A DNA stretch of 64,000 nt. It comes from Cyrtodaria siliqua. Its lineage: Eukaryota; Mollusca; Bivalvia; Adapedonta; Hiatellidae. The DNA is taken from positions 186,001 to 250,000 of the forward strand of contig JAWPHD010001801.1 in the NCBI GenBank assembly GCA_037043455.1, read 5' to 3'. The translations under genes and the position numbers were made by a program. The notes below the pieces were generated by a model. The model made no database searches and was not told the DNA's origin. It saw nothing but the letters and a program-made list of their open reading frames with translations. Positions 22,931 through 33,570 of this stretch are shown one piece after another (position 1 is the first letter of the stretch; every line of letters begins with the position of its first letter).

Positions 22931-25616
22931 TTTAGCTCGACTGATCATCAGAGATCAGCAGATTGATTGATTGAATTGGATTTTATAGTCGCACCAACAG
23001 CTAAGGTCATATGGCGACTTTCCAGCTTCCATTGGTGGAGGAAGACCCCAGGTGCCCCTCCCGGCAATTTTCATGCACGGGCGGGCACCTGGGTAGAACC
23101 ACCGACGTTCCGCAAGCCAGCTGGATAGCTTCCTCACATAAAGATTCCTAGGCCCCTGAGGGATCGAACCTACAGCGGTGAGGGGCAAGTGATTTCAAGT
23201 CAGAGACGTTAACCACTAGAGATCAGCAGAGCTTATGCCGTGGTCCGGCGTCCGTCTGTCCGTAAACTTTTATTTGTAGTGACTACTCCTCTGAAACTAC
23301 TGGATGGATATTCAGGAAACTTTACAGAAATGTTGCCCATGAAGTCTAGTTGATCCTAGCAAAAATTCATGTTGATGTGAAATCCAAGATGGCCACCTAA
23401 GCTAAAAATAGATTTTTAAAATGCAAGTTTGTAGCGACTACTTCTTGAAAACTATAAGTGATATTGATATGGGACTTTTTCTAAAATGATCAGGATGACA
23501 TGATGTTGGTCCTTGTCGAAAATCGTTTTGATTCGGCGTTAAACATGGCTGCCAGCGGCCATCTTTGTTTACATAGAGTTATATAATGAAAATTTGTAGC
23601 GACTACTCTTCTGAAACTACTTGACGGATTTTCATGAAACTTCACAGGAATGTTGCTCTTGATGTCTAATTGATCCTAGCAAAATTTCAGGTCGGCCGAT
23701 AATTCAAGATTGCCGCCACGGCTAAAAATAGATTTTCAAAATATAAGTTTGTAGCGACTACTTCTTGAAAACTATAAGTGATATTGATATGTGACTTTTT
23801 CTAAAATGATCAGCATGACATGATGTTGGTCCTTGTCAAAAATCGTTTTGATTCGACGTTAAACATGGCTGCCAGCGGCCATCTTTGTTTACATAGAATT
23901 ATATAGTAAAAACTTGTAGCGACTACTCTGAAACTACTTGGCATATTTTCATGAAACTTTACAGGAATGTTGCTCTTAATGTCTAATTGATCCTAGCAAA
24001 ATTTCAGGTCGGCCGGAAATTCAAGATGGCCGCCATGGCTAAAAATAGATTTTCAAAATACAAGTTTGTAGCGACTACTTCTTGAAAACTATAAGTGAAA
24101 TTGATATGTGACTTTTTCTAAAATGATCAGCATGACATGATGTTGGTCCTTGTCAAAAATCGTTTTGATTTGATGTTAAACATGGCTGTCAGCAGCCATC
24201 TTTGTTTACATAGAGTTATTTAATGAAAACTTGTAGCGACTACTCCTCTGAAACTACTTGACGAATTTTCATGAAACTTCACAGGAATGTTGCTCTTGAT
24301 GTCTAATTGATCCTAGCAAAATTTCAGGTCGGCCAGAAATTCAAGATGGCCGCCACGGCTAAAAATAATTTTTCAAAATACAAGTTTGTAGCGACTACTT
24401 CTTGTAAACTATAAGTGATATTGATATGGGACTTTTTCTAAAATGATCAGCATGACATGATGTTGGTCCTTGTCAAAAATCGTTTTGATTCGACGTTAAA
24501 CATGGCTGCCAGCGGCCATCTTTGTTTACATAGAATTATATAGAAAAAACTTCTAGCGACTACTTCTCTGAAACTACTTGGCGGATTTTCATGAAACTTT
24601 ACAGGAATGTTGCTCTTAATGTCTAATTGATTGTAGCAAAATTTCAGGTTGGCCGAAAATTCAAAATGGCCACCATGGCTAAAAATAGATTTTCAAAATA
24701 CAAGTTTGTAGCTGTCAGCAGCCATCTTTGTTTACATAGAGTTATTTAATGAAAACTTGTAGCGACTACTCCTCTGAAACTACTTGACGAATTTTCATGA
24801 AACTTCACAGGAATGTTGCTCTTGATGTCTAATTGATCCTAGCAAAATTTCAGGTCGGCCAGAAATTCAAGATGGCCGCCACGGCTAAAAATAATTTTTC
24901 AAAATACAAGTTTGTAGCGACTACTTCTTGTAAACTATAAGTGATATTGATATGGGACTTTTTCTAAAATGATCAGCATGACATGATGTTGGTCCTTGTC
25001 AAAAATCGTTTTGATTCGACGTTAAACATGGCTGCCAGCGGCCATCTTTGTTTACATAGAATTATATAGAAAAAACTTCTAGCGACTACTTCTCTGAAAC
25101 TACTTGGCGGATTTTCATGAAACTTTACAGGAATGTTGCTCTTAATGTCTAATTGATTGTAGCAAAATTTCAGGTTGGCCGGAAATTCAAAATGGCCACC
25201 ATGGCTAAAAATAGATTTTCAAAATACAAGTTTGTAGCAACTACTTCTTGAAAACTATAAGTGATATTGATATGGGACTTTTTCTAAAATGAACAGCATG
25301 ACAAGATGTTGGTCCTTGTCAAAAATCGTTTTGATTCGATGTTAAACATGGCTGTCAGGCGCCATCTTTGTTTACATAGAGTTATATAATGAAAACTTGT
25401 AGCGACTAATCCTCTGAAACTACTTGACGTATATTCATGAGACTTCACAGGAATGTTACTCTTGATGTCTAATTGATCCTAGCAAAATTTCATTTTGGCC
25501 GGAAATTCAAGATGGCCGCCACGGCTAAAAATAAATTTTCAAAAAACAAGTTTGTAGCGACTACTTCCTGAAATCAAAATCAATCAGTAGAGTTTCAAGG
25601 TCATTGACCTCTTGTT
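22931..25616 (+). mobile_element. GTCCGTCCG-type array element, third nest level
   Basis: The head tttagctcgactgatcatca is at 22931 and the end caaggtcattgacctcttgt at about 25597-25616. In between is a 320-bp-period array like that at 4629. A local duplication repeats the block with ctgtcagcagccatctttgt (about 24187) at about 24714. The head is interrupted by a SINE. Confidence 0.85.
22962..23218 (-). mobile_element. tRNA-derived SINE on the minus strand, fourth nest level
   Basis: Flanked by an 11-bp direct duplication, gagatcagcag (22951-22961 and 23219-23229). Read on the minus strand it holds the B-box ggttcgatccctcaggggcc and a body and tail matching the SINE at 33226. The 5' end is truncated within the A-box region. 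The tail is ccaattcaatcaatcaat. Confidence 0.9.
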
Positions 25617-26950
25617 TTTTGTTTTTTTTTAAACTCTTACTTTCTCAATATTGTTATGTTTTTTAAGAACGAAAATATAACAGCAAACTTTAAAGTGACA
25701 CTGTAAGTATTAAAGCAGATTATTGAGCATAACCAAATAACAGCGAAATGAACAGTGAAAACATGAGGATAGACCCAAATAATTCTGACATTAAGACCAG
25801 CTGTTTGTGACAAGCACAAAGTGTTTGAAAAAATAAACAAATAGTGAATTTGACTATTTATTTAGAAGTTTTGTTGTGAATCAGTTCTGTTTTTGTTATA
25901 TTAAAGTAACACTAAATGTCAATTAAAATGGCTCTCCGTTGATATACACCACCCCTAATATAAAAAAAATCGAACCTTCGAGAGGGGGTTACCCCCCTCC
26001 CCAAACCATCCCCCCACGCACTTCATGTACTTTCACATGCCTTCCCAAATTCCTGGGGGAAACCCTGACTACGAATAACCACGAATAACCCAGGATACAC
26101 TACGGATTCAGTACGAATCCATCCATAGTGGATTCGTACAGGCATTCGTGGTTGGTGTGACTGGGGCAACATTACAGGTGAGGGACATTCAATAAATATT
26201 CTACAGACATGTCAGTCACCTGGTAGTTATATGCTTGATCCTGTATACCAGATCCCCTAGCTTATACACAGCAACATTACAGGTGAAGGACATTCAATAA
26301 ATAATCTCTACAGACCTGTCCGTCACCTGGTAGTTATATACTGGATTCTGTATACCAGATCCCCTAGCTTATATATAGAGCCATTACAGGTGACGGGCAT
26401 TCAATAAATAATCTCTACAGACCTGTCCGTCACCTGGTAGTTATATACTGGATTCTGTATACCAGATCCCCTAGCTTATATATAGAGCCATTACAGGTGA
26501 CGGGCATTCAATAATTATTCTACAGACATATCCGTCACCAGGTAGTACTGGGTCCTGAATACTGAATATACTGCTTACATACAGAGACAGTGCAACATGT
26601 CTGTTAAATAGGTGTTGCAATATGAAGTTTCCTAGCTGTTATTGACATGTCGTCACCTAAGGTTGATGTACAGATTTCTGGTCCCTAGCTTATAGAGGCA
26701 TTATAGGTGGGAGTTATTCAATACAGTTTTAACAACCTTGCCAGTAACCATTATATACTTTGTTATAACATAATCAGATAGACACCATGGACACTGTACA
26801 CTAGATCATCTAGCCTATATACACAGTTGTTACAGAAAATGGTTAATAATGATATCAGTTCCTTAATAACCAGCTATCGTTGTACTCATTGAGGTCATCT
26901 GACTGTTTATTATACTCAAAACTATGCCAAACCTATCATTATGTTTGCAG

Positions 26951-27023
26951 TGCTGTCATGTACCTGAATAACGACTTCGAGGGAGGACATTTCTTCTTTG
27001 CTCATAAGAACAAGTCGGAACAG
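26951..27023 (+). CDS. Prolyl 3-hydroxylase, catalytic-domain exon (NNDFEGG)
   Basis: Acceptor atgtttgcag|TGC at 26950/26951 and donor CAG|gttagt at 27023; 73 nt, phase 2 to phase 0. It reads SAVMYLNNDFEGGHFFFAHK, then NKSEQ. LYxNxDFxGGxFxF is a conserved strand-turn-strand of the P3H dioxygenase barrel between the HxD motif and the distal His. The phase match on both sides and the short length agree with its place between the exons at 21165 and 27941. Confidence 0.94.
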
Positions 27024-27213
27024 GTTAGTGATTTTCATCATGTCTCCTGTTCAGTGTAAAATGGTGTGAAAGGGGACCACGTTTCGTTTTATTTCAACTA
27101 ATTGGTAAATAGCAACAAACCTTAATTTGGACACGCTACAATCTTTTTTCAGCATATTTGTCTGTCCCTGGCTGTTAATAAGATTATCACACATGTTTAT
27201 AGTGTATTAAATA

Positions 27214-27442
27214 CAGTTTAATAACCAGTGTTTTTGAGATACGGAAAATATCTCCCTCTGTAGACAAATGGCCCCCGATATAAGAACTCGTGAGGTAGAG
27301 AAATGGCCCCGATATAAGAACGAGTGCGGAGAGAAATGGCCTCGATATAAGAACGAGTGCGGAGCACGAGTACTTATATTGGGGGCCATTTGTCTACCCA
27401 GGGAGATATTTTCCGTATCTCAAAAACACTGGTTATTAAACT
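27214..27442. mobile_element. Palindromic MITE with arms of about 70 bp
   Basis: The left arm agtttaataaccagtgtttt, tgagatacggaaaatatctc is the inverse of the right arm ending gagatattttccgtatctca, aaaacactggttattaaact. The middle contains three copies of a 27-bp unit (ggccccgatataagaacga). It lies in the last intron of the prolyl 3-hydroxylase gene. Overlapping open frames on both strands come from the palindrome. Confidence 0.85.
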
Positions 27443-27940
27443 ATATATTACATAATTTAAAATGATATTTAATTTATATTTCTAATGATTCACGCCTTTT
27501 AACACCAGTTTGCACGAGAATGCCAAGACGACGTTACGTCATACAAACGAACAAGTGGAATCGGAACTCTTCGTTAATTTCCGTAATCGTTATTCCCTAG
27601 TGGCGGAATCTGACGACGACGTCCGTAAAACAATCGGAACGTCATTTGGCGTTCCCGTCACTGACGGAAAAGACCAAGCAATGTTCCGTACTGGGAAATA
27701 TCTCCCACTGGGAGTTGATATAGCTTTTCTATTCCCAGTATTTCCTATACAAATCCCAGACAAATATGTAATATATACAGATAGTCAAATTCAGTCTCTT
27801 CTGTAAAAGCTCTTGTTAAAATGTAGATTCTAAATCAGTTAACAAAACTTGTTTCATACAGTCAATACTCATTGGAAGACTTTAGAGATTTTATTTACTG
27901 TTATAGAATAACTTTTGTATTATATATTATACTAATATAG
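27443..27940 (+). other. Last intron, CpG-richer unassigned block
   Basis: At 27510-27806 an open frame of 98 codons has no recognisable similarity and no splice phase use. Its base composition (acgacgacgtccgtaaaac) is richer in CpG than the surroundings, which may indicate a decayed mobile element. Confidence 0.4.
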
Positions 27941-28279
27941 GTATCTCTGAAGCCCAAATGTGGCCGACTGGTTGCCTTCAATGCTGGTGAATATCACGGG
28001 GTGAAGGCAGTTACAAAAGGTCAGAGGTGTGCCATAGCCATGTGGTACACTCATGATCCAAACTATCTGGAGGTCTCCAGACTGCATGCTCAAAGACGAT
28101 TGGACAGATTGAGCAGGAAGTCCCCTGTGAGCCAATTAGATTCAGTTTCTACAAGTCATCTTGAAGTAGAAGAAGGAGAGATTGGTACAGATGAAATGGG
28201 TGTTGATTCAGAAATCAATCTTCCAGAGAAACTCATTGACAATGAGGAAGAGGAAGAGGAATTTCATGATGAATTGTGA
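27941..28279 (+). CDS. Prolyl 3-hydroxylase, last exon with active-site His/Arg and HDEL
   Basis: Acceptor ctaatatag|GTA at 27940/27941; 112 codons and TGA at 28277-28279. The start reads VSLKPKCGRLVAFNAGEYHG, then VKAVTKGQRCAIAMWYTHDP. The distal Fe(II)-binding His is the CAC at 27995-27997; the 2-oxoglutarate-binding Arg is the AGG at 28025-28027, in the conserved HGVKAVT.GQRCA(I/V)A(L/M)W motif. A variable, increasingly acidic tail follows and ends EEEEEEFHDEL. The terminal HDEL is an ER-retrieval signal equivalent to KDEL in vertebrate P3H1 and P3H2, placing the enzyme in the secretory pathway where procollagen is modified. The domain order and motifs support an active enzyme. P3H1, P3H2 and P3H3 orthology cannot be separated from this part alone. 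Confidence 0.96.
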   Translation, partial: VSLKPKCGRLVAFNAGEYHGVKAVTKGQRCAIAMWYTHDPNYLEVSRLHAQRRLDRLSRKSPVSQLDSVSTSHLEVEEGEIGTDEMGVDSEINLPEKLIDNEEEEEEFHDEL

Positions 28280-28323
28280 TAACCTCTAAAATTGTAGGAA
28301 ATTAAAAAAAATATTTGTATTCA
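28280..28323 (+). terminator. Possible short 3' UTR of the prolyl 3-hydroxylase gene
   Basis: gaaattaaaaaaaatatttg follows the stop codon by about 25 bases and contains attaaa, a variant poly(A) signal. A mobile element begins at 28324, so the UTR may be short or include it. Confidence 0.3.
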
Positions 28324-29110
28324 TTTTTGTGTCACCTGCTTAGCATGGCAGACACTTCGGGATCACTTTGTCCGTCATCAGTCATTGTCTGTCCGTTCGT
28401 AACCTGCAACCTAACCTTGACCATAACTTGAAAAGTATTTCACCTATGTTCATGAAACTGCACACACATTTTCATCTTAACCCAATGAATGTTGTAACAT
28501 ATGTCCAATAACTCGGACTTTCATTTTGGCAGAGTTATGCCCACTTTCATAAAACTTAAGCCTGCAACCTAACCAAGCTCATAACTGGCTACAAATTAAG
28601 AAGTATTTGACCTATGTTCATAAAACTTCACACACATATTCATCTTACCACACAGAATAGTGTTGTCAATGACCAGTAACTGACTTTCATTTCAGCAGAG
28701 TTATGCCCCTTTTTATAAAACGTTAACCTGCAACCTAACCAAGCTCATAACTGGCCATAACTTGAAAGCTAGTTGACCTATGTTCATGAAACTTCACACA
28801 CAGCTTAATCTTAACCAATGGAATGTCTTTACACATGTCCAAAAACTCTGACTTTCACTGTGGCAGAGTTATGCCCCTTTTCATAAAACATAACCTGCAA
28901 CCTAACCTAGCTCATAGCTTGGCAAAATATTGACCTATGGTCATGAAACCATACACAGTTCTTTCTTACCAATTATCCACAGCAGATTTATGCCCCTGTT
29001 CCATAAACTTTAACACTTAAAAAAAAGACTGCTCCATAATTCGTAATTGTACTTGCTGAAATAAGCACACGGCAGGCAACACAAGTGTTCCGTGGAACAC
29101 ACTTCTAGTT
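28324..29110 (+). mobile_element. Second GTCACCTGC...GGCAGGCAACAC TIR element
   Basis: Same family as 20231-21045: head tttttgtgtcacctgcttag, inverted end gtgttccgtggaacacactt ctagtt. The interior holds about four repeats of ctgcaacctaacc, cataactgg and catgaaacttcacacac. Confidence 0.85.
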
Positions 29111-29387
29111 AAATGTAAAGTTTACATGAATTGTTTTATAAAAATATACAATTATGCATTTATAATCATCCTGCCATGCTGTCTGTGATGAAAAGTAGAT
29201 ATATCAAAACTTGTACATTTATAATCATGCATAAAGATATCTTCATTGTCATTACTGTGATAAACGGCCATTTCCATGAAAGTATAAGAGTCAAAAAAGA
29301 AAGTGTGCAGTAAAATTTGCATAATCAGCCTCATTACGAATATTACATTGCTGTAAATGTTGACGTCATACACGTGTTCAAACATCC

Positions 29388-29540
29388 TTAGGGCTTTTCC
29401 ATTAAAACGTGCACTTCTGAAACTGAACACCCACCCATAGATGCAAAGTAGAGTTTAAAGAACAAGATTTCGGAAAATAGGGTTCACCCTTATATCTTTA
29501 TTATCGGGGTCCCAGGTATGTTTTAATGGAATAGCCCTTG
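29388..29540. mobile_element. Palindromic MITE (AGGGCTTTTCCATTAAAAC)
   Basis: The left arm agggcttttccattaaaacg and right arm ggtatgttttaatggaatag plus ccct are inverted copies. Single related arms occur at 22427 and at the window start. Confidence 0.75.
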
Positions 29541-29753
29541 CTTTATGTTTGAGAAGAATTTATATATTTGACCTTCATGAGAAATTCCAGAAAACCAGCA
29601 GTTAACAAGGTGACTTGTCCCATTCAGCTGCATGTGAAATATTCAACTTTATACAGTTGGCAATTATTTTTGTTTTGCTCTTTTTTGTTACTTTGTGGAA
29701 TTCAAATCTGTAAGTGACGGGAACTTTTTGTACAAAGGTACTCACTGATTTAT

Positions 29754-30550
29754 TATGCTCTCCGAAATATTCGGGGGAACATATAGTTGCTGCCTTGTCC
29801 GAGCACATTCTTGTCCAGGCTATTTCTCTATAACCCCTTGTTAGAATTTCGCGAAACTTGCTAGGAAGTATAAATATTAAGTGAAGATGCGCATATTATC
29901 GTGACGTTCCAGTTTGACAATTTTCCACTGAGTTATGGCCCTTTGTATTTTTAATGCATATATACATAGTAGTCAAATAGAAAGTTCTTGTCCGGGCTAT
30001 TTCTCTATAACCCCTTGTTATAATTTCGCGAAACTTGCTTGGAAGCATCAATATCAAGTGGAGATGTGCATGTTGTCGTGACATTCAGGTTCGATAATTT
30101 TCCACTGAGTTATTGCCCTTTGTAATTTAATACTCAGAATTTTTGTCCGTGGCATAACTTCAAAACTACTGATGAATCTGCAATGAAACTTCACACACAG
30201 ATAGAAGGCAATCGGAGGAAGAGTGCAAGAACCGTTATTCTGTCTTCATTCAATTTAGAGTTATTGCCCTTTGTAATTTTATACTTAGAATTATTGTCTG
30301 GAGCATAACTTCAACACTACTGGTGGAACTGAAACTTCACACAATGATAGAGGGTAATGAGAGGAAGTGCAGAGTGCAAGAACCGTAACTGTGTCTTTAT
30401 TCAAATTAGAGTTGTTGCCCTTCGTAATTTTATACTTATTCTTGTCCGAAGCATAAGTCAAAAAGTACTAATGGATCTGCAAATTGAAAACTGCTGGGTG
30501 ATACAAGGCCATATGATAAGTTGAGGATACATTTCGGGGAGCATCCATCG
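29754..30550 (+). mobile_element. TIR element ATGCTCTCCGAAATA...TTTCGGGGAGCAT
   Basis: Inverted ends: atgctctccgaaatattcgg at 29754 and acatttcggggagcatccat near 30550. The interior repeats ttcttgtccaggctatttct ctataaccccttgtta and gagttattgccctttgtaat two to three times. Same architectural class as the elements at 20231 and 38207. Confidence 0.7.
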
Positions 30551-31139
30551 GTTCTAATGATTTTCTTAAAACTTGTTTTACTAAATTTGTCATCACTTTT
30601 TCAATATTTTCTAATATATAATATACACACTTTCTTTTTTGACGAGTATATATTTGTTTTCCAACATAAAGAAGTAATGTGTAGAGTATGTTGGAATAAC
30701 TTTGTTTACGCTTAGAGCCATGTAACAACTATTTCAAGAACCTAATGATAGTTTAAGGTAACTTTCACTATAAATGCTAACAACGAGGCATTATATAATT
30801 TATATGTATTAGCATTATTTCCTCGCATTAATGATGTCAGTAAGATGAGAGATGAGCTGTGCTTTGTGGATTTACTGTAGTTTTCATAAGCTTCAGAGAA
30901 CAAGATATTCATATTATATAAAATACAACAATGCCAATATAATTAGAAAATACTGTCAAGGTGGTACTGTTAATTGCTGTACAGAAGTATGTAATAAGTT
31001 TTATAGAAGTGTTAGTTAGTTGTGTACATAAGTGTACAGTTAGTTGTAGTACATATTTGTACAATTAGTTGCAATACAGAAGGGAACAATTAGCTTCTAA
31101 TCGGAAGTACAGTCAATTGCTACACATGAGTCTACAATA
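30551..31139. other. Intergenic AT-rich DNA, nothing recognised
   Basis: No repeat boundary or coding similarity was identified. Degenerate forms of the next minisatellite (acagttagttg) appear from about 31010. Confidence 0.5.
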
Positions 31140-31625
31140 AGTTGATATTCAGAAGTGTACAGTTAGTTGCTGTACAGAAGTGTACAGTTAGTTGCAATAC
31201 AAAAATGTACAGTTAGTTGCAGTACAGAAGTGTACAGTTAGTTGCAGTACAGAAGTGTACAGTTAGTTACAGTACAGAAATGTACAGTTAGTTGCAGTAC
31301 AGAAATGTACAGTTAGTTGCAGTACAGAAGTGTACAGTTAGTTGCAGTACAGAAATGTACAGTTATATGCAGTACATAAATGTACAGTTAGTTGCAGTAC
31401 AGAAATGTACAGTTAGTTGCAGTACAGAAGTGTACAGTTAGTTGCAGTACAGAAATGTACAGTTAGTTGCAGTACAGAAATGTACAGTTAGTTGCAGTAC
31501 AGAAGTGTACAGTTAGTTGCAGTACAGAAATGTACAGTTAGTTGCAGTACAGAAGTGTACAGTTAGTTGCAGTACAGAAGTGTACAGTTAGTTGCAGTAC
31601 AGAAATGTACAGTTAGCTCCTTAAC
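31140..31625. repeat. 25-bp minisatellite, about 19 copies
   Basis: Unit tgtacagttagttgcagtac plus agaag, with an a/g alternation at the last position (agaaatg or agaagtg). Very regular in the centre, decaying at both edges. Confidence 0.95.
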
Positions 31626-32316
31626 AGAAGTGTACACATGTACAATAAATTGGTGTTAAAACAAAGTTATTTCGACACACACTACACATTATTCAATGAC
31701 TTCCATGTTAATGTCTGTTTTATATTATCAGTGATTGTAATCCATTTATGGTCTGTTGTTGTATGTCATGGTTACTGTGTAATGTGGTTATGGTATTATG
31801 TATAACCAGGTCCAGTATTATATTGGCTGTATATCCATATATAGTTCTTCAATGTTTTGCTTTTTTTAGTAGTGCTAAATCTCATTATGTACACAGGTAT
31901 TCGGCGCGTAATATATCATCCAAAAAGTCATTTAATAACATTTTAAAACACTTCTAAAATTGTTCGCGGATTTTTTTTGAAAAACATCGACTCTACTTTT
32001 TTTTACGGTCGAAATCACGGTCAGTTCTTGGACGATTTGCTCAAGCAAGCACTCAAATTTTGCAGGAGGGATAGCTCTCCATAGTTACAGTAACTATATC
32101 AACTAACCTCAATGGCATTGTGTACCCAGTAAGTCGAGAAGTGAAGAAACATCTTACTCGACGGAGATATGACCGGTCCCATTGTCACCGTCATTCACCT
32201 CTGAAACACAACTATACACCGTTCAACATGCATAAACATACAATTGTTCAATCAGAAATAACGTATAATTACATATACCGATAATTACATATACCGATCA
32301 TCAGAAAGGTCAATCC
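31626..32316. other. Intergenic, no feature recognised
   Basis: AT-rich, with a short direct repeat ataattacatataccgat at about 32267-32298. No gene-like segment. Confidence 0.5.
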
Positions 32317-32500
32317 GACATCTGGTAGTCACAACGGCTCAATATTTCGAACAATTTCACATTCACCTGCGCGCTGCCATCTTTGAAATGGATCCCTACT
32401 TGTCTTATTGGCCAGTAGGGACCATTTCAAAGATGGCAGCACGCAGGTGAACGTGAAAACTGTTCAAAATATTGAGCCATTGTGACTGCCAGATGTGATG
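32317..32500. mobile_element. Palindromic MITE of about 180 bp
   Basis: Inverted arms: catctggtagtcacaacggc, caatatttcgaacaattt, cacctgcgcgctgccatctt against aagatggcagcacgcaggtg, gttcaaaatattgagcc, gtgactgccagatg. A short loop lies around 32392-32425. Confidence 0.88.
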
Positions 32501-32990
32501 ATTACATGTTTGTATTCACTTCCATTTAAATTGTTTTATATGGAAGAGCAGGCTCTTCATTTTTTTAATTTTTGATATTTTTTACTTTTTTAATGTTTTT
32601 TTTAGAGCATAAAATAGATGACTGTTTACAAGGACGTAAAGCATGTTTTCATGTGTTTGTTGTTTTCTTGTTGTGATAAGTGTTTGGTGTATCTCTTAGT
32701 AGTAGTATAACATTATGGTTTGTAAACAATACTACCAGCTTATAGAGAATAAGCCCTATTGAATGGAGTATATTAAACTGGTGTGTGCATCTCTCGTCCT
32801 GCTCCACTTGTACGCAGCATACTGGTGCCACAACAGTTACAACTCCGTCATAATGACCTGCCATTCTGCCACCTGACATAGGTCAATTATTGTAAAGGGA
32901 TTGGTGCTGAAAATCTTGAGTAAAAAAATTTGAAAGAATTATCAAAATGCCATGAAAAATAAAGGAGATATGACCTATTGAACATTTGCC

Positions 32991-33105
32991 TTTTTACCAT
33001 ATATGGTGTAATGACAAAATGCATTTGAAAGCAAAGAAAATCACCGCAGATTGATTTTCTTTGCTTAAGAAGACATTTTGTCAGTATGCCATATATGGTA
33101 AAAAG
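32991..33105. repeat. Inverted repeat around a short loop
   Basis: tttttaccatatatgg, tgacaaaatg, gcaaagaaaatca pair with tgattttctttgc, cattttgtca, ccatatatggtaaaaag. Upstream caaaatgccatgaaaaataa and gagatatgacct resemble the arm of the MITE at 10854, so this is probably a related foldback element. Confidence 0.75.
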
Positions 33106-33114
33106 TATGGTGTC

Positions 33115-33570
33115 TACCTTAGAATTTGCAGCAGTTTTGCAGTTCTACAGGTAAGAAGATTCTAGGCCCATTCTCCGTATTTTATCTTGATGTAAATGGA
33201 GGATGAGCCTGGCATATTCATTCCTGTTAGGGGGCGTCCGTGGCCGAGTGGTTAACGTCTCTGACTTGAAATCACTTGCCCCTCACCGCTGTAGGTTCGA
33301 TCCCTCAGGGGCCTAGGAATCTTTATGTGAGGAAGCTATCCAGCTGGTTTGCGGAACGTCGGTCGTTCTACCCAGGTGCTCGCCCGTGCACGAAAATTGC
33401 TCGAAGGGGCACCTGGGGTCTTCCTCCACCAATGGAAGCTGGAAAGTCGCCATATGACCTTAGCTGTTGGTGCGACTATGAAATCCAATTGAATTCAATT
33501 CAATTCATTCCTTATAGGCGCCGTATAACCTTTCATGTGTTGATTGCCTTAACACACAATTCAATTCAAT
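33115..33570 (+). mobile_element. Older SINE-like element, interrupted by a second SINE
   Basis: The left part (agaatttgcagcagttttgc, ttctaggcccattctccgta, gatgagcctggcatattcat) and right part (aggcgccgtataacctttca tgtgttgattgcctt, acacaattcaattcaatt) together match the uninterrupted copy at 34075-34250. The younger SINE at 33226 lies between them. Confidence 0.75.
33226..33502 (+). mobile_element. tRNA-Ser-derived SINE with 10-bp target duplication
   Basis: Flanked by attcattcct at 33216-33225 and 33503-33512. The head is tRNA-like: A-box tggccgagtggttaacg, anticodon-arm-like gacttgaaatc (TGA), B-box ggttcgatccc, consistent with derivation from tRNA-Ser(UGA). The body includes gaagctatccagctggtttg and ccaccaatggaagctggaaa. 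The tail is ccaattgaattcaattcaat. These boxes act as an internal RNA polymerase III promoter in such elements. A related copy lies reversed at 22962-23218. The long open frame across it is incidental and shared by both copies. Confidence 0.9.

Larger units (their letters stand above)
22019..26067. mobile_element. Second-level nested TIR element
   Basis: The left end cagggtttccctcag (22019) and the right end cctgggggaaaccctg (to 26067) are inverted. ACTA occurs at 22013-22016 and 26068-26071 as a possible target duplication, with two extra bases on the left. Inside, 22019-22930 and 25617-26040 show no gene. A decayed arm of the 29388 MITE family (aagggctgttccattaaaac) lies at 22427. Confidence 0.6.
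21447..26167. mobile_element. Outer TIR element of a four-level nest
   Basis: The left end ggcccagtcacaccaaccac is the inverse of the right end at about 26145-26167 (gtggttggtgtgactggggc). Both subterminal regions carry actacgaa/tacggtt-type motifs, and internal palindromes lie at 21855-21930 (gtcgtagtaagcggtggtca) and 21957-21995 (cgagagttttggacatgtcc). It sits inside one unit of the donor-containing repeat. No transposase seen. Confidence 0.75.
21241..26560 (+). repeat. 89-107-bp tandem repeat duplicating an exon end and splice donor
   Basis: The segment ctgtataccagatcccctag plus cttatatacagagacattac aggtgagg, with about 65 nt of intron start, recurs at 21241 (the real exon), 21330, 21422, 26241, 26348 and 26455. 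Intact units are 107 bp. More decayed copies continue to about 26840 (ccctagcttatagaggcatt; gatcatctagcctatataca). The attacag|gtga donor is kept in most copies. The copy at 21422 is split by the nested transposons at 21447-26167. Confidence 0.93.

Noticed and set aside
27510..27806. 98-codon frame in the last P3H intron
   Set aside because: Composition is CpG-richer than the surroundings, but no similarity or splice-compatible ends were recognised, and P3H exons join correctly without it.
33231..33310. Possible functional tRNA-Ser gene
   Set aside because: A and B boxes and a TGA anticodon-like triplet are present, but the acceptor stem does not pair convincingly, and the sequence continues into a SINE body and tail flanked by a target duplication.
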